38,376 bases of DNA from Gallionellaceae bacterium (GTDB lineage: Bacteria; Pseudomonadota; Gammaproteobacteria; Burkholderiales; Gallionellaceae), in contig SCUU01000157.1 in NCBI GenBank assembly GCA_004297065.1, forward strand, positions 1 through 38,376, written 5' to 3'. Position 1 is the stretch's first letter; every line of letters begins with the position of its first letter. The notes under the pieces were generated by a model. That model was not told the origin of the DNA. It saw only the letters and a list, made by a program, of their open reading frames with translations, and made no database searches. The translations under genes and the position numbers were made by a program. Shown here piece by piece: positions 16,190 through 25,290 of the stretch.

Positions 16190-17860
16190 CTAGGGCGTGT
16201 ATCCGGGAATTTTGCACACATCCACCTCGTCGATCTGCGCCGGATCGAGGAATTGCCGCGCATAGGTGAGATACACCTTCTCGCGGATGAAGATGTCGAA
16301 CAGGTCGGGATCGATATGCCCGCCCTCCTTGAACTTACCCAGGATGGTCAGCGACTCGGTGAGCGTCTTGCCCTCTTTATACGGACGATCTTTCGCGGTA
16401 AGCGCTTCGAAAATGTCCGCGATACCCATCATGCGCGCCTGCACGGACATTTGCTCGCGCGTCAGTCCGCGCGGATAGCCTTTCCCGTCCATGCGTTCGT
16501 GATGCCCGCCGGCGTATTCCGGCACGTTTTTCAAGTGCCGCGGCCACGGCAACGACTCCAGCATTTTGATCGTCACCACGATGTGGTGGTTGATAATCGC
16601 GCGCTCCGCTGCCGTGAGCGTGCCGGAACGAATGGTCAGGTTTTCCACTTCGTCAACGCTGAGAAAACCAACTTGTTCACCGCACTCGTTACGCCATACA
16701 TATTGGGCTATAGCGCCTACCCGTTCCTGATCCGCGTCGGCCATTTTTTCCGAACCCGAATTGCACTGGCGCAGAAACTCGCGATCCGCGTCAAACCGCG
16801 CGATGCTCGCTGCGTATTCCTTGCGTGCCCGTCCAACAACGGCGGCATCTCCGCCCGCCGCCAGTTCGGCGCGCAATACGGCGATCTCGGCATCGCGTTT
16901 GAGCACCTCGAAGCGGGTATCCACCAGATGAATACGGTCGAAAATGGTTTGCAGCTTGGTCGATTTATCCACCACATGCACCGGCGTGGTGATCTTGCCG
17001 CAGTCATGCAACAGCGCCGCGATCTTCAACTCGTATTTTTCTTTCTCCGTCATGGAGAAACCCTGCAATGACGAGCCGTTATGCGTGCTGCTGGCCGCCT
17101 CGGCCAGCAGCATGGTGAGCACCGGAACGCGCGCGCAGTGCCCTCCTGTATAGGGGGATTTATCGTCGATTGCGGTATTGATGAGGCTGATTAAAGCCTC
17201 GAACAGACTTTCGAGCTGCTGGATCAGGCGACGGTTGCTGAGTGCTATGGCGGCCTGGGAAGCCAGCGATTCGAGCAACTGCTGATCGTCTTTTGAAAAC
17301 GGTTTTACCTCTTTGCTTACCGGGTCGATGGCGTTGATGAGCTGCAACACGCCGATAATTTCGTGCTCGTGGTTGCGCATCGGCACAGCCAGGAAAGAAC
17401 GCGAACGATAACCGGTCTTGGCATCGAATTTCTTGGTGCCGGAAAAGTCGAAGCCCTGCGCCACATAGGCATCTTCGATATTGATGGTTTCGCTGCGCAA
17501 CGCGGCATAAGTCACCACCATGGCCAAATTGGGCGCTCCATTCACGTACAGCGGAATAGGTGCGAAGGGGATGCGTCCCCCGCTGGTTCCGCCCATCTTG
17601 ATGTTCAGGGAATCGGTACGCAGAATTTCAAACGTCAACACCTGATGCTCGGCATCCACCAGATACAGCGTTCCGGCATCGGCATTGGTAATGCTTTTCG
17701 CCGCCAGCAAGATATTTTCCAGCAGCTTGTCGATGTTTTCTTCATTCGACAATGCCGCCCCGATCGCATTCAGGTCGCTCAGGCGCGAGAGCAGGCTATC
17801 CAGCATGGAAAGCCGTTCATGCTCTTGCGCCACATCTGCTTTGATTTTGGACGTGTCCAT
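16190..17860 (-). CDS. GAF - HD-GYP domain cyclic di-GMP phosphodiesterase
   Basis: Cytosolic protein of 556 residues. An N-terminal helix (about 1-40) leads into a GAF sensor domain (about 40-210; YRSRSFLAVPMRN and IIGVLQLINA are typical). The HD-GYP domain has His241, the HD pair His285-Asp286 in LLHDCGKI, paired histidines in HHERMDGKGYPRG (453-465) and GYP at 461-463, so it should hydrolyse c-di-GMP. About 130 residues separate HD from GYP, longer than in short HD-GYP proteins; this is a coiled-coil-like insertion. It is the last gene of the signalling operon, 10 bp after the secretion-type ATPase. Confidence 0.9.
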   Translation of the reverse strand: MDTSKIKADVAQEHERLSMLDSLLSRLSDLNAIGAALSNEENIDKLLENILLAAKSITNADAGTLYLVDAEHQVLTFEILRTDSLNIKMGGTSGGRIPFAPIPLYVNGAPNLAMVVTYAALRSETINIEDAYVAQGFDFSGTKKFDAKTGYRSRSFLAVPMRNHEHEIIGVLQLINAIDPVSKEVKPFSKDDQQLLESLASQAAIALSNRRLIQQLESLFEALISLINTAIDDKSPYTGGHCARVPVLTMLLAEAASSTHNGSSLQGFSMTEKEKYELKIAALLHDCGKITTPVHVVDKSTKLQTIFDRIHLVDTRFEVLKRDAEIAVLRAELAAGGDAAVVGRARKEYAASIARFDADREFLRQCNSGSEKMADADQERVGAIAQYVWRNECGEQVGFLSVDEVENLTIRSGTLTAAERAIINHHIVVTIKMLESLPWPRHLKNVPEYAGGHHERMDGKGYPRGLTREQMSVQARMMGIADIFEALTAKDRPYKEGKTLTESLTILGKFKEGGHIDPDLFDIFIREKVYLTYARQFLDPAQIDEVDVCKIPGYTP

Positions 17861-17870
17861 TTGATGGGAG

Positions 17871-20261
17871 CTACTTGATACAGACCGAGCGCACTTGATG
17901 AATATCGGTGATTCCCAACAGCACTTTCTCTATACCGTCCTGCTTCAGGGTGCGCATGCCCTCTTCCAGCGCAATCGCAAACAGCTCCGCCACACGCGCA
18001 TGCTCCTGGATCGCTTTCTTGAGCGGGTCGGTGCCGATCAGCAACTCATGCAAACCGACACGGCCGCGATACCCGGTACCGGAACATTTCTCGCAGCCCA
18101 CATGGTCGTACAAGGTGATCTGCCCCTTGTCGTCGCCGAACAATTTCACCCACTCGGCATACAGCGCCTTGTAGGCGGCATTGGGGTCTTTCTTCCAGGT
18201 TTCGGTGCCCAGCAATTCGCTCGCGTATTCGGCCAGCAGCGACTTGATTTCTTCCTGGGTTGCGATATGCGGCTTCTTGCAATCCTTGCACAGGCGCTTG
18301 GCCAGACGCTGCGCCAGGATGCCCAGCAACGCGTCGGCGAAGTTGAACGGATCCATACCCATATCCAACAGGCGGCTGATGGATTCCGGCGCGCTGTTGG
18401 TGTGCAAAGTAGCAAATACCAAGTGGCCGGTCAATGACGCCTCGATACCCGTGGAGACGGTTTCCTTGTCGCGCATTTCGCCCACCATGATCACGTCCGG
18501 GTCGGCACGCAGGAAGGCGCGCATCACCGTGGCGAAATCCAATCCGGCCTTTTTATTGACCTGCACCTGACGCAGGCCTTTTTGCGTAATTTCGACCGGG
18601 TCTTCCGCCGTCCATATCTTGGTTTCCGGCGTGTTGATGTATTTCAGGATGGAGTGCAGCGTGGTGGTCTTGCCGGAACCGGTCGGTCCGCACACGAAGA
18701 ACAATCCATAGGGCTTGCTGACGGTCTTCTTGACCAGTTCCAGATTGCGCACCGAGAAGCCCATGTTGTCCAGCGGGATAGGTTCGCCGGATGCCAGGAT
18801 ACGCATCACCACGTCTTCGACGCCGCCCTGCGAAGGGATGGTCGCCACGCGCAACTCGATGTCGAGCGGGCCGTACTTCTTGAATTTGATCTTGCCGTCC
18901 TGCGGTTTGCGCTTTTCCGAAATATCCAGATCGCACATGATCTTCAAACGCGTGACCAGCGCGTTGCGGTAAGTCGAAGGGACTTCGATGTAGTTGAGCA
19001 AAGAGCCGTCCTTGCGCAGGCGGATGCCGGTCTTGCCCTTGCCCGGCATGGGTTCGATGTGTATATCCGATGCGCCCATCTTGTAGGCATCCACGATGAT
19101 CTTATTCACCAGTTTGACCAGCTCGTTGTCGGCTGCGGCACTGACATCTTCCTGGCTGACCGTGCTGGACTCTTCCTCATCTCCGCCCAGCGAAGTGAGC
19201 AAGTCATCCATTGAGCCCATATCTTCCATGCTGCCGGTGGCATCGCCCGCACCGCTACCGCCGCCGTAGAACAAATCCAGCGTTGCCTTGAACTCGCGCT
19301 GCGGACAAACCTTATAGATCAGGCGGTGTTTGGGGAAAATATTGTTGACGACGCGCGACGCCTGTATCCGCTCCGGGTCGGTGGTCAGGATAATGAGTCC
19401 GTCCGATGTGTCGTCAATCGGCACCCAATGGCTGCTTTCCACATATTCGCGGCGCAGGTTCTTGAGCAGCTCGCCCGGCTTGATGCGGTCGGATTTATAC
19501 GGCTCATAAGGTACACCGAAAAAGCTGGACAAGGCTTTGCCCAAAGCTTCGGTCTTCACTTGAAATTCGTCGATCAACACGTCTTCGACGTCGATGCCCT
19601 TGCGCCGCGCCGTGCGCGTGGCCAACTCGAACTCGGCCGCCGACATGACCGCATCGGCGACGAGATAATCGTATTTGGTTTTGACGATCCCCGCCTGCTG
19701 CTGACGCTGGCGCAATGCCACTGCCAGCGTTTGGGTGAGCTCGCGCACCCCTTCTTCCACCAACTCCTGGAAAGGTAGCCCAGCTTTGTTGTTGATGACC
19801 TGCATTACGCCGATCAGTTCGCCGCTGTTTGCCTCCATGATAGGCGCAACCAGCATTTGCTTGGTGCGATAGCCGGTGCGCTTATCCACGTCCTGCAAGA
19901 AACGCAGCGTGGAACTGAAAGAGGCGAGCTCATGCTCGTCGTACACATCCTTGATGTTGAGCAATTTTTTATGGAACGCCGCGAAACCGGCAATGCTCTG
20001 CTCCGCGATGGGAAGTTTGAGATCCTTGAAGGAATTCAGCCCCGTTTTCACTTTGGAGATCAGCGATGCCTTATCTTCGCCGACCACATAAATCGTCAAG
20101 CGATCGGCGTTAAACAGGGCGCAGATGTCTTTGCTCACATCCAGCATGATCTCGTCGATGTTGCTGGTCGCGTGAATCTTGTTGGTAACTTGATTCAGAT
20201 TTTTGGTGAACTCTAACTGAGCCCCCATCTCGTTCACGTTGCCTTGCACTACACTATTCAT
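17871..20261 (-). CDS. GAF-fused PilB/GspE-type secretion or pilus assembly ATPase
   Basis: Protein of 796 residues. Residues about 1-185 form a GAF domain (ALFNADRLTIYVVGEDKAS, LIGVMQVINNKAG). About 200-300 is a GspE/MshE N-terminal-like domain (ALGKALSSFFGVPYEPY). The remainder is a full type II secretion/type IV pilus motor. It has Walker A GPTGSGKTTT (525-534), an Asp box and Walker B around DPDVIMVGEMRD, a His box GHLVFATLHTNSA, and zinc cysteines CKDC (658/661) and CEKC (723/726). The start at 20261 is chosen because GGGGCGGCT precedes it and because it lies just after the upstream gene's stop. No pilin, platform protein or secretin gene is nearby. An RLG-type c-di-GMP motif of MshE is not evident. 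Confidence 0.9.
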   Translation of the reverse strand: MNSVVQGNVNEMGAQLEFTKNLNQVTNKIHATSNIDEIMLDVSKDICALFNADRLTIYVVGEDKASLISKVKTGLNSFKDLKLPIAEQSIAGFAAFHKKLLNIKDVYDEHELASFSSTLRFLQDVDKRTGYRTKQMLVAPIMEANSGELIGVMQVINNKAGLPFQELVEEGVRELTQTLAVALRQRQQQAGIVKTKYDYLVADAVMSAAEFELATRTARRKGIDVEDVLIDEFQVKTEALGKALSSFFGVPYEPYKSDRIKPGELLKNLRREYVESSHWVPIDDTSDGLIILTTDPERIQASRVVNNIFPKHRLIYKVCPQREFKATLDLFYGGGSGAGDATGSMEDMGSMDDLLTSLGGDEEESSTVSQEDVSAAADNELVKLVNKIIVDAYKMGASDIHIEPMPGKGKTGIRLRKDGSLLNYIEVPSTYRNALVTRLKIMCDLDISEKRKPQDGKIKFKKYGPLDIELRVATIPSQGGVEDVVMRILASGEPIPLDNMGFSVRNLELVKKTVSKPYGLFFVCGPTGSGKTTTLHSILKYINTPETKIWTAEDPVEITQKGLRQVQVNKKAGLDFATVMRAFLRADPDVIMVGEMRDKETVSTGIEASLTGHLVFATLHTNSAPESISRLLDMGMDPFNFADALLGILAQRLAKRLCKDCKKPHIATQEEIKSLLAEYASELLGTETWKKDPNAAYKALYAEWVKLFGDDKGQITLYDHVGCEKCSGTGYRGRVGLHELLIGTDPLKKAIQEHARVAELFAIALEEGMRTLKQDGIEKVLLGITDIHQVRSVCIK

Positions 20262-20280
20262 AGCCGCCCCAATTTCCTCG

Positions 20281-21357
20281 TTATTGCTGTTCCGACTTGG
20301 GAATAGACCAGAGCCCATTTTCCAATACATCGACTTTATAACCGGCCTGCGCCAGGATGAACGCGGCCGCCGCGCTGCGCCGGCCACTCTGGCAATACAC
20401 GACATAAGGCGTGTTCTTGCTCAATACGCCGACCGCATTGCGAATATCGTTCAGCGGCACATTGATGGCACCCGGCAACTTGTCGTAGCGGTATTCGGGC
20501 GGGTGACGCACATCCAGCCATACCGCACCTCCGTCCACTTTGCGTTTCGCTTCCTGATAGCCGGTCTTGCGCAGCAGCGGCTCCTGCATCAATTCCAGAA
20601 AATCCTGTTTCTTCAGCCGCAGCAGCACACCGTTACTTTTCATGGTCACTGTTGCGTTACGCTTCGAATCCGAGATTAACGCCTCTTCGCCGAACACGTC
20701 GCCCGCCTTGAGTTCGGCCAACACCATGTGGGTGCCACCGACCAAGCGGGCCACTTGCGCGCGCCCGCTTTCGATCAGGTAGTAGTAATCGCCCTCGTCG
20801 CCCTCGCGGATAATGATTTCCTTGTCCCACGCGGCGATCACTTCAATGCGGTTCAGCAGCTTGCCGATATTGGCCGAAGGCAAATGCGCGAAGGGACTGT
20901 TGCTCAAATTCTCGGCGCTGAACATACCGGAGTTAAGCAAGCGCTTCACGGCGGCTTCCGAGCCCTCTTGCGCCGCCGGCACTTTAGCATCCTCGTGATA
21001 GGCAAACTGATCCCATGTGACCATCTGATCCAGCAAGTCGTCGTCCGCGCGCAACAACTGGATCCGGGTCAGCGCGGTCGCCGCCTGAATTTCGGGCTGG
21101 CGCTTGCCAATGGGATGCCGCGCCCATTCCGAATCCGCGCGGATCAGCACGTGATTGCCGTCGGCATAGACGACTTCCAGTTCGCCTTTCACCAGATACA
21201 CCGACTGCCCGTGCAAAGGCCGACCCTTGAAGGGGTCCAATCCTTGCGCCACGGTTTCCAGATGGCAGTATTCGAGCAACTCCCTTAACCGGGCCGGACC
21301 GAACGAAGAGATCGGCTCCAGTGCGGCGAGCACTCTGATGTCCAAAATATCTTGCAT
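20281..21357 (-). CDS. Tandem cyclic-nucleotide-binding domains fused to rhodanese
   Basis: Protein of 358 residues. An N-terminal degenerate cNMP-binding-like fold (about 5-110) precedes a well-formed cyclic-nucleotide-binding domain at about 135-240. The latter has IIREGDEGDYYYLIESG and the phosphate-cassette-like AGDVFGEEALISDSKRNATV, with FGE and the downstream arginine present. A C-terminal rhodanese domain (about 250-350) has the catalytic loop VVYCQSGRRSAAAA with an active-site Cys. No DNA-binding domain is present, so it is not a CRP-type regulator. It should bind cAMP, and it lies in the operon with a cyclase and a putative phosphodiesterase. Rhodanese may act in sulfur transfer or as a redox/phosphatase-like switch. 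Confidence 0.88.
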   Translation of the reverse strand: MQDILDIRVLAALEPISSFGPARLRELLEYCHLETVAQGLDPFKGRPLHGQSVYLVKGELEVVYADGNHVLIRADSEWARHPIGKRQPEIQAATALTRIQLLRADDDLLDQMVTWDQFAYHEDAKVPAAQEGSEAAVKRLLNSGMFSAENLSNSPFAHLPSANIGKLLNRIEVIAAWDKEIIIREGDEGDYYYLIESGRAQVARLVGGTHMVLAELKAGDVFGEEALISDSKRNATVTMKSNGVLLRLKKQDFLELMQEPLLRKTGYQEAKRKVDGGAVWLDVRHPPEYRYDKLPGAINVPLNDIRNAVGVLSKNTPYVVYCQSGRRSAAAAFILAQAGYKVDVLENGLWSIPKSEQQ

Positions 21358-21388
21358 GGCTTCAATCTATCCTTGGGGCCCGTTAACT

Positions 21389-22153
21389 CTAAAACTCGAA
21401 CACCTGTCCGTTTTGCAGCATCCGCGGGATAAATCCGCTGACGCATTCGCTTATTTCCTGCATGGTCAATTCGATCTCGCCGGGTTTCAGATGCGTGATA
21501 AATATCTGGGGGTTGCGCTTGAGCTTAAGAATGTCTTTTGCCAGCAAGCTGGGACAAAAATGTTTCGACATTAATGCCAGATCCAGTTCCGCATTCGAAA
21601 AAGCGGTTTCCACGATGAGGTATTGCAGATTGTCGATACGGTTAACCGCATCCCATAACGCATCGCATGTGGTCGTATCGCCGCTGAACGCCAAACTGGC
21701 CGTGCCGCTATCCAACTGAAACCCGACCGCCGGCACCACATGATTGGCCGGGAGCGGCGTGATTTTGCGTCCGCCCAAATCCACCGTTTTACCGAGTTCG
21801 ATAGCTTCGTAACGCAGGCATGGCTGTTGCGCATTCGGAATCTCGCTAAAATCCGGCCATATTTTCCAGTTGAACATATGCTGTTTGAGTATCGCTATCG
21901 TTTCTGCCGTAGCATGCACGAGCAGCGGTTTATCCCGCATAAAGCCGACGCTGTCGACCATCAACGGGATACACGCAACATGGTCGAGGTGCGAGTGGGT
22001 CACGAAGACGTGGTCGATCATGGCCATTTCCGCCAAACTCAAATCGCCCACGCCTGTTCCCGCGTCGATCAGCACATCGCGATCGAGCAGCATGGAGGTG
22101 GTGCGCAAGTTTCCGCCGATCCCGCCACTGCAACCCAGAATTCTCAGTTTCAT
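21389..22153 (-). CDS. Metallo-beta-lactamase-fold hydrolase, putative class II 3',5'-cyclic-nucleotide phosphodiesterase
   Basis: 254 residues with the metal-binding HxHxDH motif THSHLDHV, a further His in LPANHVVPAVGF, the Asp in AFSGDTTTCD and the C-terminal His in FITHLKPGE. The pattern RILGCSGGIGG...TSMLLDRDVLIDAGTG resembles class II (PDE1/CpdP-like) cyclic-nucleotide phosphodiesterases. Class II membership is inferred by resemblance and by the adjacent cyclase gene. It would lower cAMP made by the neighbour. It starts 51 bp after the cyclase stop. Confidence 0.82.
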   Translation of the reverse strand: MKLRILGCSGGIGGNLRTTSMLLDRDVLIDAGTGVGDLSLAEMAMIDHVFVTHSHLDHVACIPLMVDSVGFMRDKPLLVHATAETIAILKQHMFNWKIWPDFSEIPNAQQPCLRYEAIELGKTVDLGGRKITPLPANHVVPAVGFQLDSGTASLAFSGDTTTCDALWDAVNRIDNLQYLIVETAFSNAELDLALMSKHFCPSLLAKDILKLKRNPQIFITHLKPGEIELTMQEISECVSGFIPRMLQNGQVFEF

Positions 22154-22204
22154 CGTTGAACCATCCCCGGCCGGTGTGTTACTTGCCCGAATACAGCACG
22201 CAAC

Positions 22205-24412
22205 TCACTTGGTTTTAAATACGTACACGCCATCCCAATCGGCACCGGGCGGATTGTTGCGGAAATACACAACCCGCTCGGCATAAACCTGGTACAACTT
22301 CGCTTGCGGCGACATCTTCTGCAAATTGAACAACTGCAACTCCGCCTGATCCCATTCCTGCTTGCGATACGAACGCAAGACTTGATGAAACAATTTCATT
22401 TCCTCCAGCACATCTGCTTCGACTTGCCCCGACAATCCCATCGGCTGGAATATGGCAACCGGCTTGTCCTTGCCTTTGACGCGCACCCAATCCAGTTCGC
22501 GATAAATAAATTCGGGGGCGGCTTCCTTGGTGTTTTCGCCCACCACGATGCCGGCACCATACTCTTTGGTAATACCCTCCAGACGCGAAGCCAGGTTCAC
22601 CGCATCGCCCATGACGGTATAAGCCACTCGCACCTCGGAGCCCATGTTCCCCACGCTCACGCGTCCGCTGTTGATCCCCACGCCGATCTGGATAGGTGGC
22701 CAGCCGCGCTCTTTAAAATGCGGCTGCAAGGCATCCAGCGTCTTCAGCATCTCCAGTCCTGCCGATATGGAGTGGTACGCATGCCGCCCATCAGGCAAGG
22801 GTGCACCCCAGAACGCCATGATGCAATCGCCCATATATTTATCGATGGTCCCGCGATGTTTGTAGACAACGCGCGACAGCGGGGTCAGGAATTCATTCAT
22901 CAGCAATGTCAGTTCTTTCGGATCCAGTCCTTCCGAAATCGTGGTGAAACCGCGCACATCGGAAAACAGGACACTCATCTCGCGGCTATCGCCTTCCATC
23001 GAGACTTGCTCCGGGCGTTCGCTCAGTTCGCCGACAACCTCTTTGGGCACGTACTGTCCGAACAGGTTGGTAATCTGGCGCTTGGTGCGCGATGCGACAA
23101 AATAACCGTACGACATATTGAGCGCAAACAGCATGAATATCATCATCAGACCGCCAGCCAGCGGCACGGCAATATTGCCGTATTGCCACAAAAAGCCGTT
23201 CATGATGATCGTGACAAGAATCGCCGCCAGCGCGGTCAGGGCATCCTGGATCGGACTAAGCAATGGCAACAGGATGCTTAAAGCCACGCCGACGAGAAGC
23301 AGAAATACGACTTCTGCCCCCATCACGTAAGGCGGGCTCGATTTGATCGATTGCGACAGTATGCCGCTGATCATGTTCGCGTGTATCTCCACCCCCGGAT
23401 AAACTTCATCCACCGGGGTAGAGCGCATATCCATCAGACCCGGCGCGGAGGTTCCGACCAGAATGATCTTGTTTTTCAGCTCCTCCAATGGGGTACGCTC
23501 TTTCAGCACATCCGTCACCGAAACATATTTAAACGTTCCGCGCCCGCCGCGGTACGGCACCAGTGCGCTCACCTCGCTATCGACCGGGATGCGCAAATCT
23601 TCCAGCCCCAGCCATTCCAAGCCGGCGTAATCCGCATCGTTCCCGCTGGCATAACCCGGCATCAATTTGGGCGAACCCAGCACCGTGCGCACGACCGCCA
23701 AGGACAACGACTCGTAATAAGCGCCCCCATATTCGACGATCATCGGCACGCGGCGCACGATACCGTCGAAATCCACAAGCGGATTGAAGTGCCCGGCCGA
23801 TGCGGCACTGGCCTGAAACTCTGGCAGATTGGCACCGTAGCCGGTCCATTGGATGAACTGGATCGGGCGGCCTTTGAAATTGCCCGCCACAAATACCGGG
23901 GCGGGCAGTGCACCGGAAGTATTTTTCGTACCATTGGTGAAGTAATAACCCAGCACGATATTGCGCTGTTTCAATTTTCCGGCAAACAGGCTGTCGTATT
24001 CGAGCTGGGGTTTGAGTTGCGCCAGCACCGATTGGAACTGGGATACATCTTTAAGCTGGTTTTGCCCCAATTCTTGCAATACCTTCAAGCCGGAACTGCT
24101 GTCTTTTTCGGCGAACACCACGTCGAACCCGACCACTGCGACGCCGTATTTGTCGAACAGCTTATCCATCAGCAAGGCAAGCTTGTCGCGCCCCCAGGGC
24201 CAGCGACCTTCATCTTTCAGACTTTTTTCGTCTATATCCAGAATAACGATGCTGTCATCGGCCTTGTTCGGCAAGGTGAGATGCAAGCGCGTATCGTACA
24301 GCTTGGCCTCGACGAAACTGACGAACCCAAGCTGATAGAACTTGGCGGCATGACCCAGGAACAGAAATACGAATGCGAGGCCGAGCGCAATCAGAAGTGC
24401 ATGCTTTTTCAC
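22205..24412 (-). CDS. CHASE2-transmembrane adenylate cyclase (class III)
   Basis: Membrane receptor of 735 residues. After an N-terminal membrane anchor comes an extracytoplasmic CHASE2 sensor (about 28-345; IVILDIDEKSLKDEGRWPWGR), then three membrane segments (about 350-425) and a cytosolic class III cyclase domain at about 478-650. Metal-binding Asp485 is in LFSDVRGFT and Asp529 in KYMGDCIMAFWG. Adenine-selecting Lys525 and Asp603 (VMGDAVN) and transition-state Asn606 and Arg610 (NLASRLEG) are all present, so it should be active and make cAMP. A C-terminal helical tail of about 70 residues follows. The sensor ligand is unknown. Confidence 0.92.
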   Translation of the reverse strand: MKKHALLIALGLAFVFLFLGHAAKFYQLGFVSFVEAKLYDTRLHLTLPNKADDSIVILDIDEKSLKDEGRWPWGRDKLALLMDKLFDKYGVAVVGFDVVFAEKDSSSGLKVLQELGQNQLKDVSQFQSVLAQLKPQLEYDSLFAGKLKQRNIVLGYYFTNGTKNTSGALPAPVFVAGNFKGRPIQFIQWTGYGANLPEFQASAASAGHFNPLVDFDGIVRRVPMIVEYGGAYYESLSLAVVRTVLGSPKLMPGYASGNDADYAGLEWLGLEDLRIPVDSEVSALVPYRGGRGTFKYVSVTDVLKERTPLEELKNKIILVGTSAPGLMDMRSTPVDEVYPGVEIHANMISGILSQSIKSSPPYVMGAEVVFLLLVGVALSILLPLLSPIQDALTALAAILVTIIMNGFLWQYGNIAVPLAGGLMMIFMLFALNMSYGYFVASRTKRQITNLFGQYVPKEVVGELSERPEQVSMEGDSREMSVLFSDVRGFTTISEGLDPKELTLLMNEFLTPLSRVVYKHRGTIDKYMGDCIMAFWGAPLPDGRHAYHSISAGLEMLKTLDALQPHFKERGWPPIQIGVGINSGRVSVGNMGSEVRVAYTVMGDAVNLASRLEGITKEYGAGIVVGENTKEAAPEFIYRELDWVRVKGKDKPVAIFQPMGLSGQVEADVLEEMKLFHQVLRSYRKQEWDQAELQLFNLQKMSPQAKLYQVYAERVVYFRNNPPGADWDGVYVFKTK

Positions 24413-24463
24413 TCAGTCCTCGCCATAGCCATGGAAATATCCCCGGTCGCTCAATTTGACCAA

Positions 24464-25273
24464 TCAAGCTTTGAAATAGAACTCCATCTTTACCCCCGCC
24501 AGTTCGATAATGTCATGGTCGTTCAATTGGCGCGGATGTTCGCCTACGGACTCGCCATTCACCAAAGGGAACTTGGCCCCCTCAACGTGAGTGATAAAGA
24601 ACCCATGCGGACGTCGCGCCAATACAGCTACCTGCACTCCCGGCTTGCCCAATGTAGTCAGACTCTTCACCAGTTCAAGTTCTTTACCCGCATTCGGTCC
24701 GTTCAGGATTTGAACGGCGGCTTGCTGCGCCGGGGCGTTCGGCTGAGGCGCGGTGACCGGAGCCGCTTGCGCGGGCGCTACCGCAGGCTGTTCGTCCGCA
24801 GACTTAGGGGCGGTAGGGGAAACGAATTTTCCCGTCGTATCCCCGGATGCGGCATAGGGGGCCGCATTGACTTGTGTGCGCATAAACTCGCCGCCTTCGG
24901 CTGTAGCCGGAGCGGGGGAAGTCTTCACCGGTCGGCTCAATACCATGGTCTTTTCGAAATCGGCCGAGGCCGCTTGCGCCGGCTGGTCGTTCAGGTACTT
25001 GAGTTTGTATTTCCCGATCTCGATGAGGTCGTTGTTTTGCAGAAAATGCTTCTTCGTGACCGCCCCGTTCACCGACAAACCATTGGTGCTATCGAGATCC
25101 TCCAGAAACGAGTCGTTAAGTATCGTGATAATCGCGGCATGCTCGCTGCTGATCGCCAGATTGTCGATCACAATATCGTTATGCGGTTTGCGACCGATTG
25201 TCGTGCGCTCTTTGTTCAGCACATATTCTTTCAGCACCACGCCATCCATGCTGAGTATCAATTTAGCCGGCAT
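24464..25273 (-). CDS. Protein with two FHA domains
   Basis: 269-residue cytosolic phosphothreonine-reader protein. The N-terminal FHA domain (about 5-95) has TTIGRKPHNDIVID, SSEHAAI and LDSTNGLSVNG, with the conserved Gly-Arg, Ser-His and Asn-Gly residues. A low-complexity Ala/Pro/Gln linker (about 95-180) follows. A second, more divergent FHA-like domain (about 183-269) lacks the clear GR and SxxH pairs but keeps NGESVGEHPRQL. The linker begins with EKTMVLSR, matching a motif in the kinase. It starts 17 bp after the PP2C gene, so it probably docks on the phosphorylated kinase or its targets. Confidence 0.9.
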   Translation of the reverse strand: MPAKLILSMDGVVLKEYVLNKERTTIGRKPHNDIVIDNLAISSEHAAIITILNDSFLEDLDSTNGLSVNGAVTKKHFLQNNDLIEIGKYKLKYLNDQPAQAASADFEKTMVLSRPVKTSPAPATAEGGEFMRTQVNAAPYAASGDTTGKFVSPTAPKSADEQPAVAPAQAAPVTAPQPNAPAQQAAVQILNGPNAGKELELVKSLTTLGKPGVQVAVLARRPHGFFITHVEGAKFPLVNGESVGEHPRQLNDHDIIELAGVKMEFYFKA

Positions 25274-25290
25274 ATCTTCTATCCCCGTAG

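Noticed and set aside
15870-16193. 107-residue plus-strand ORF after the glycosyltransferase
   Set aside because: It reads through a REP palindrome, has no known domain and no good ribosome binding site. It could be a gene remnant but cannot be supported.
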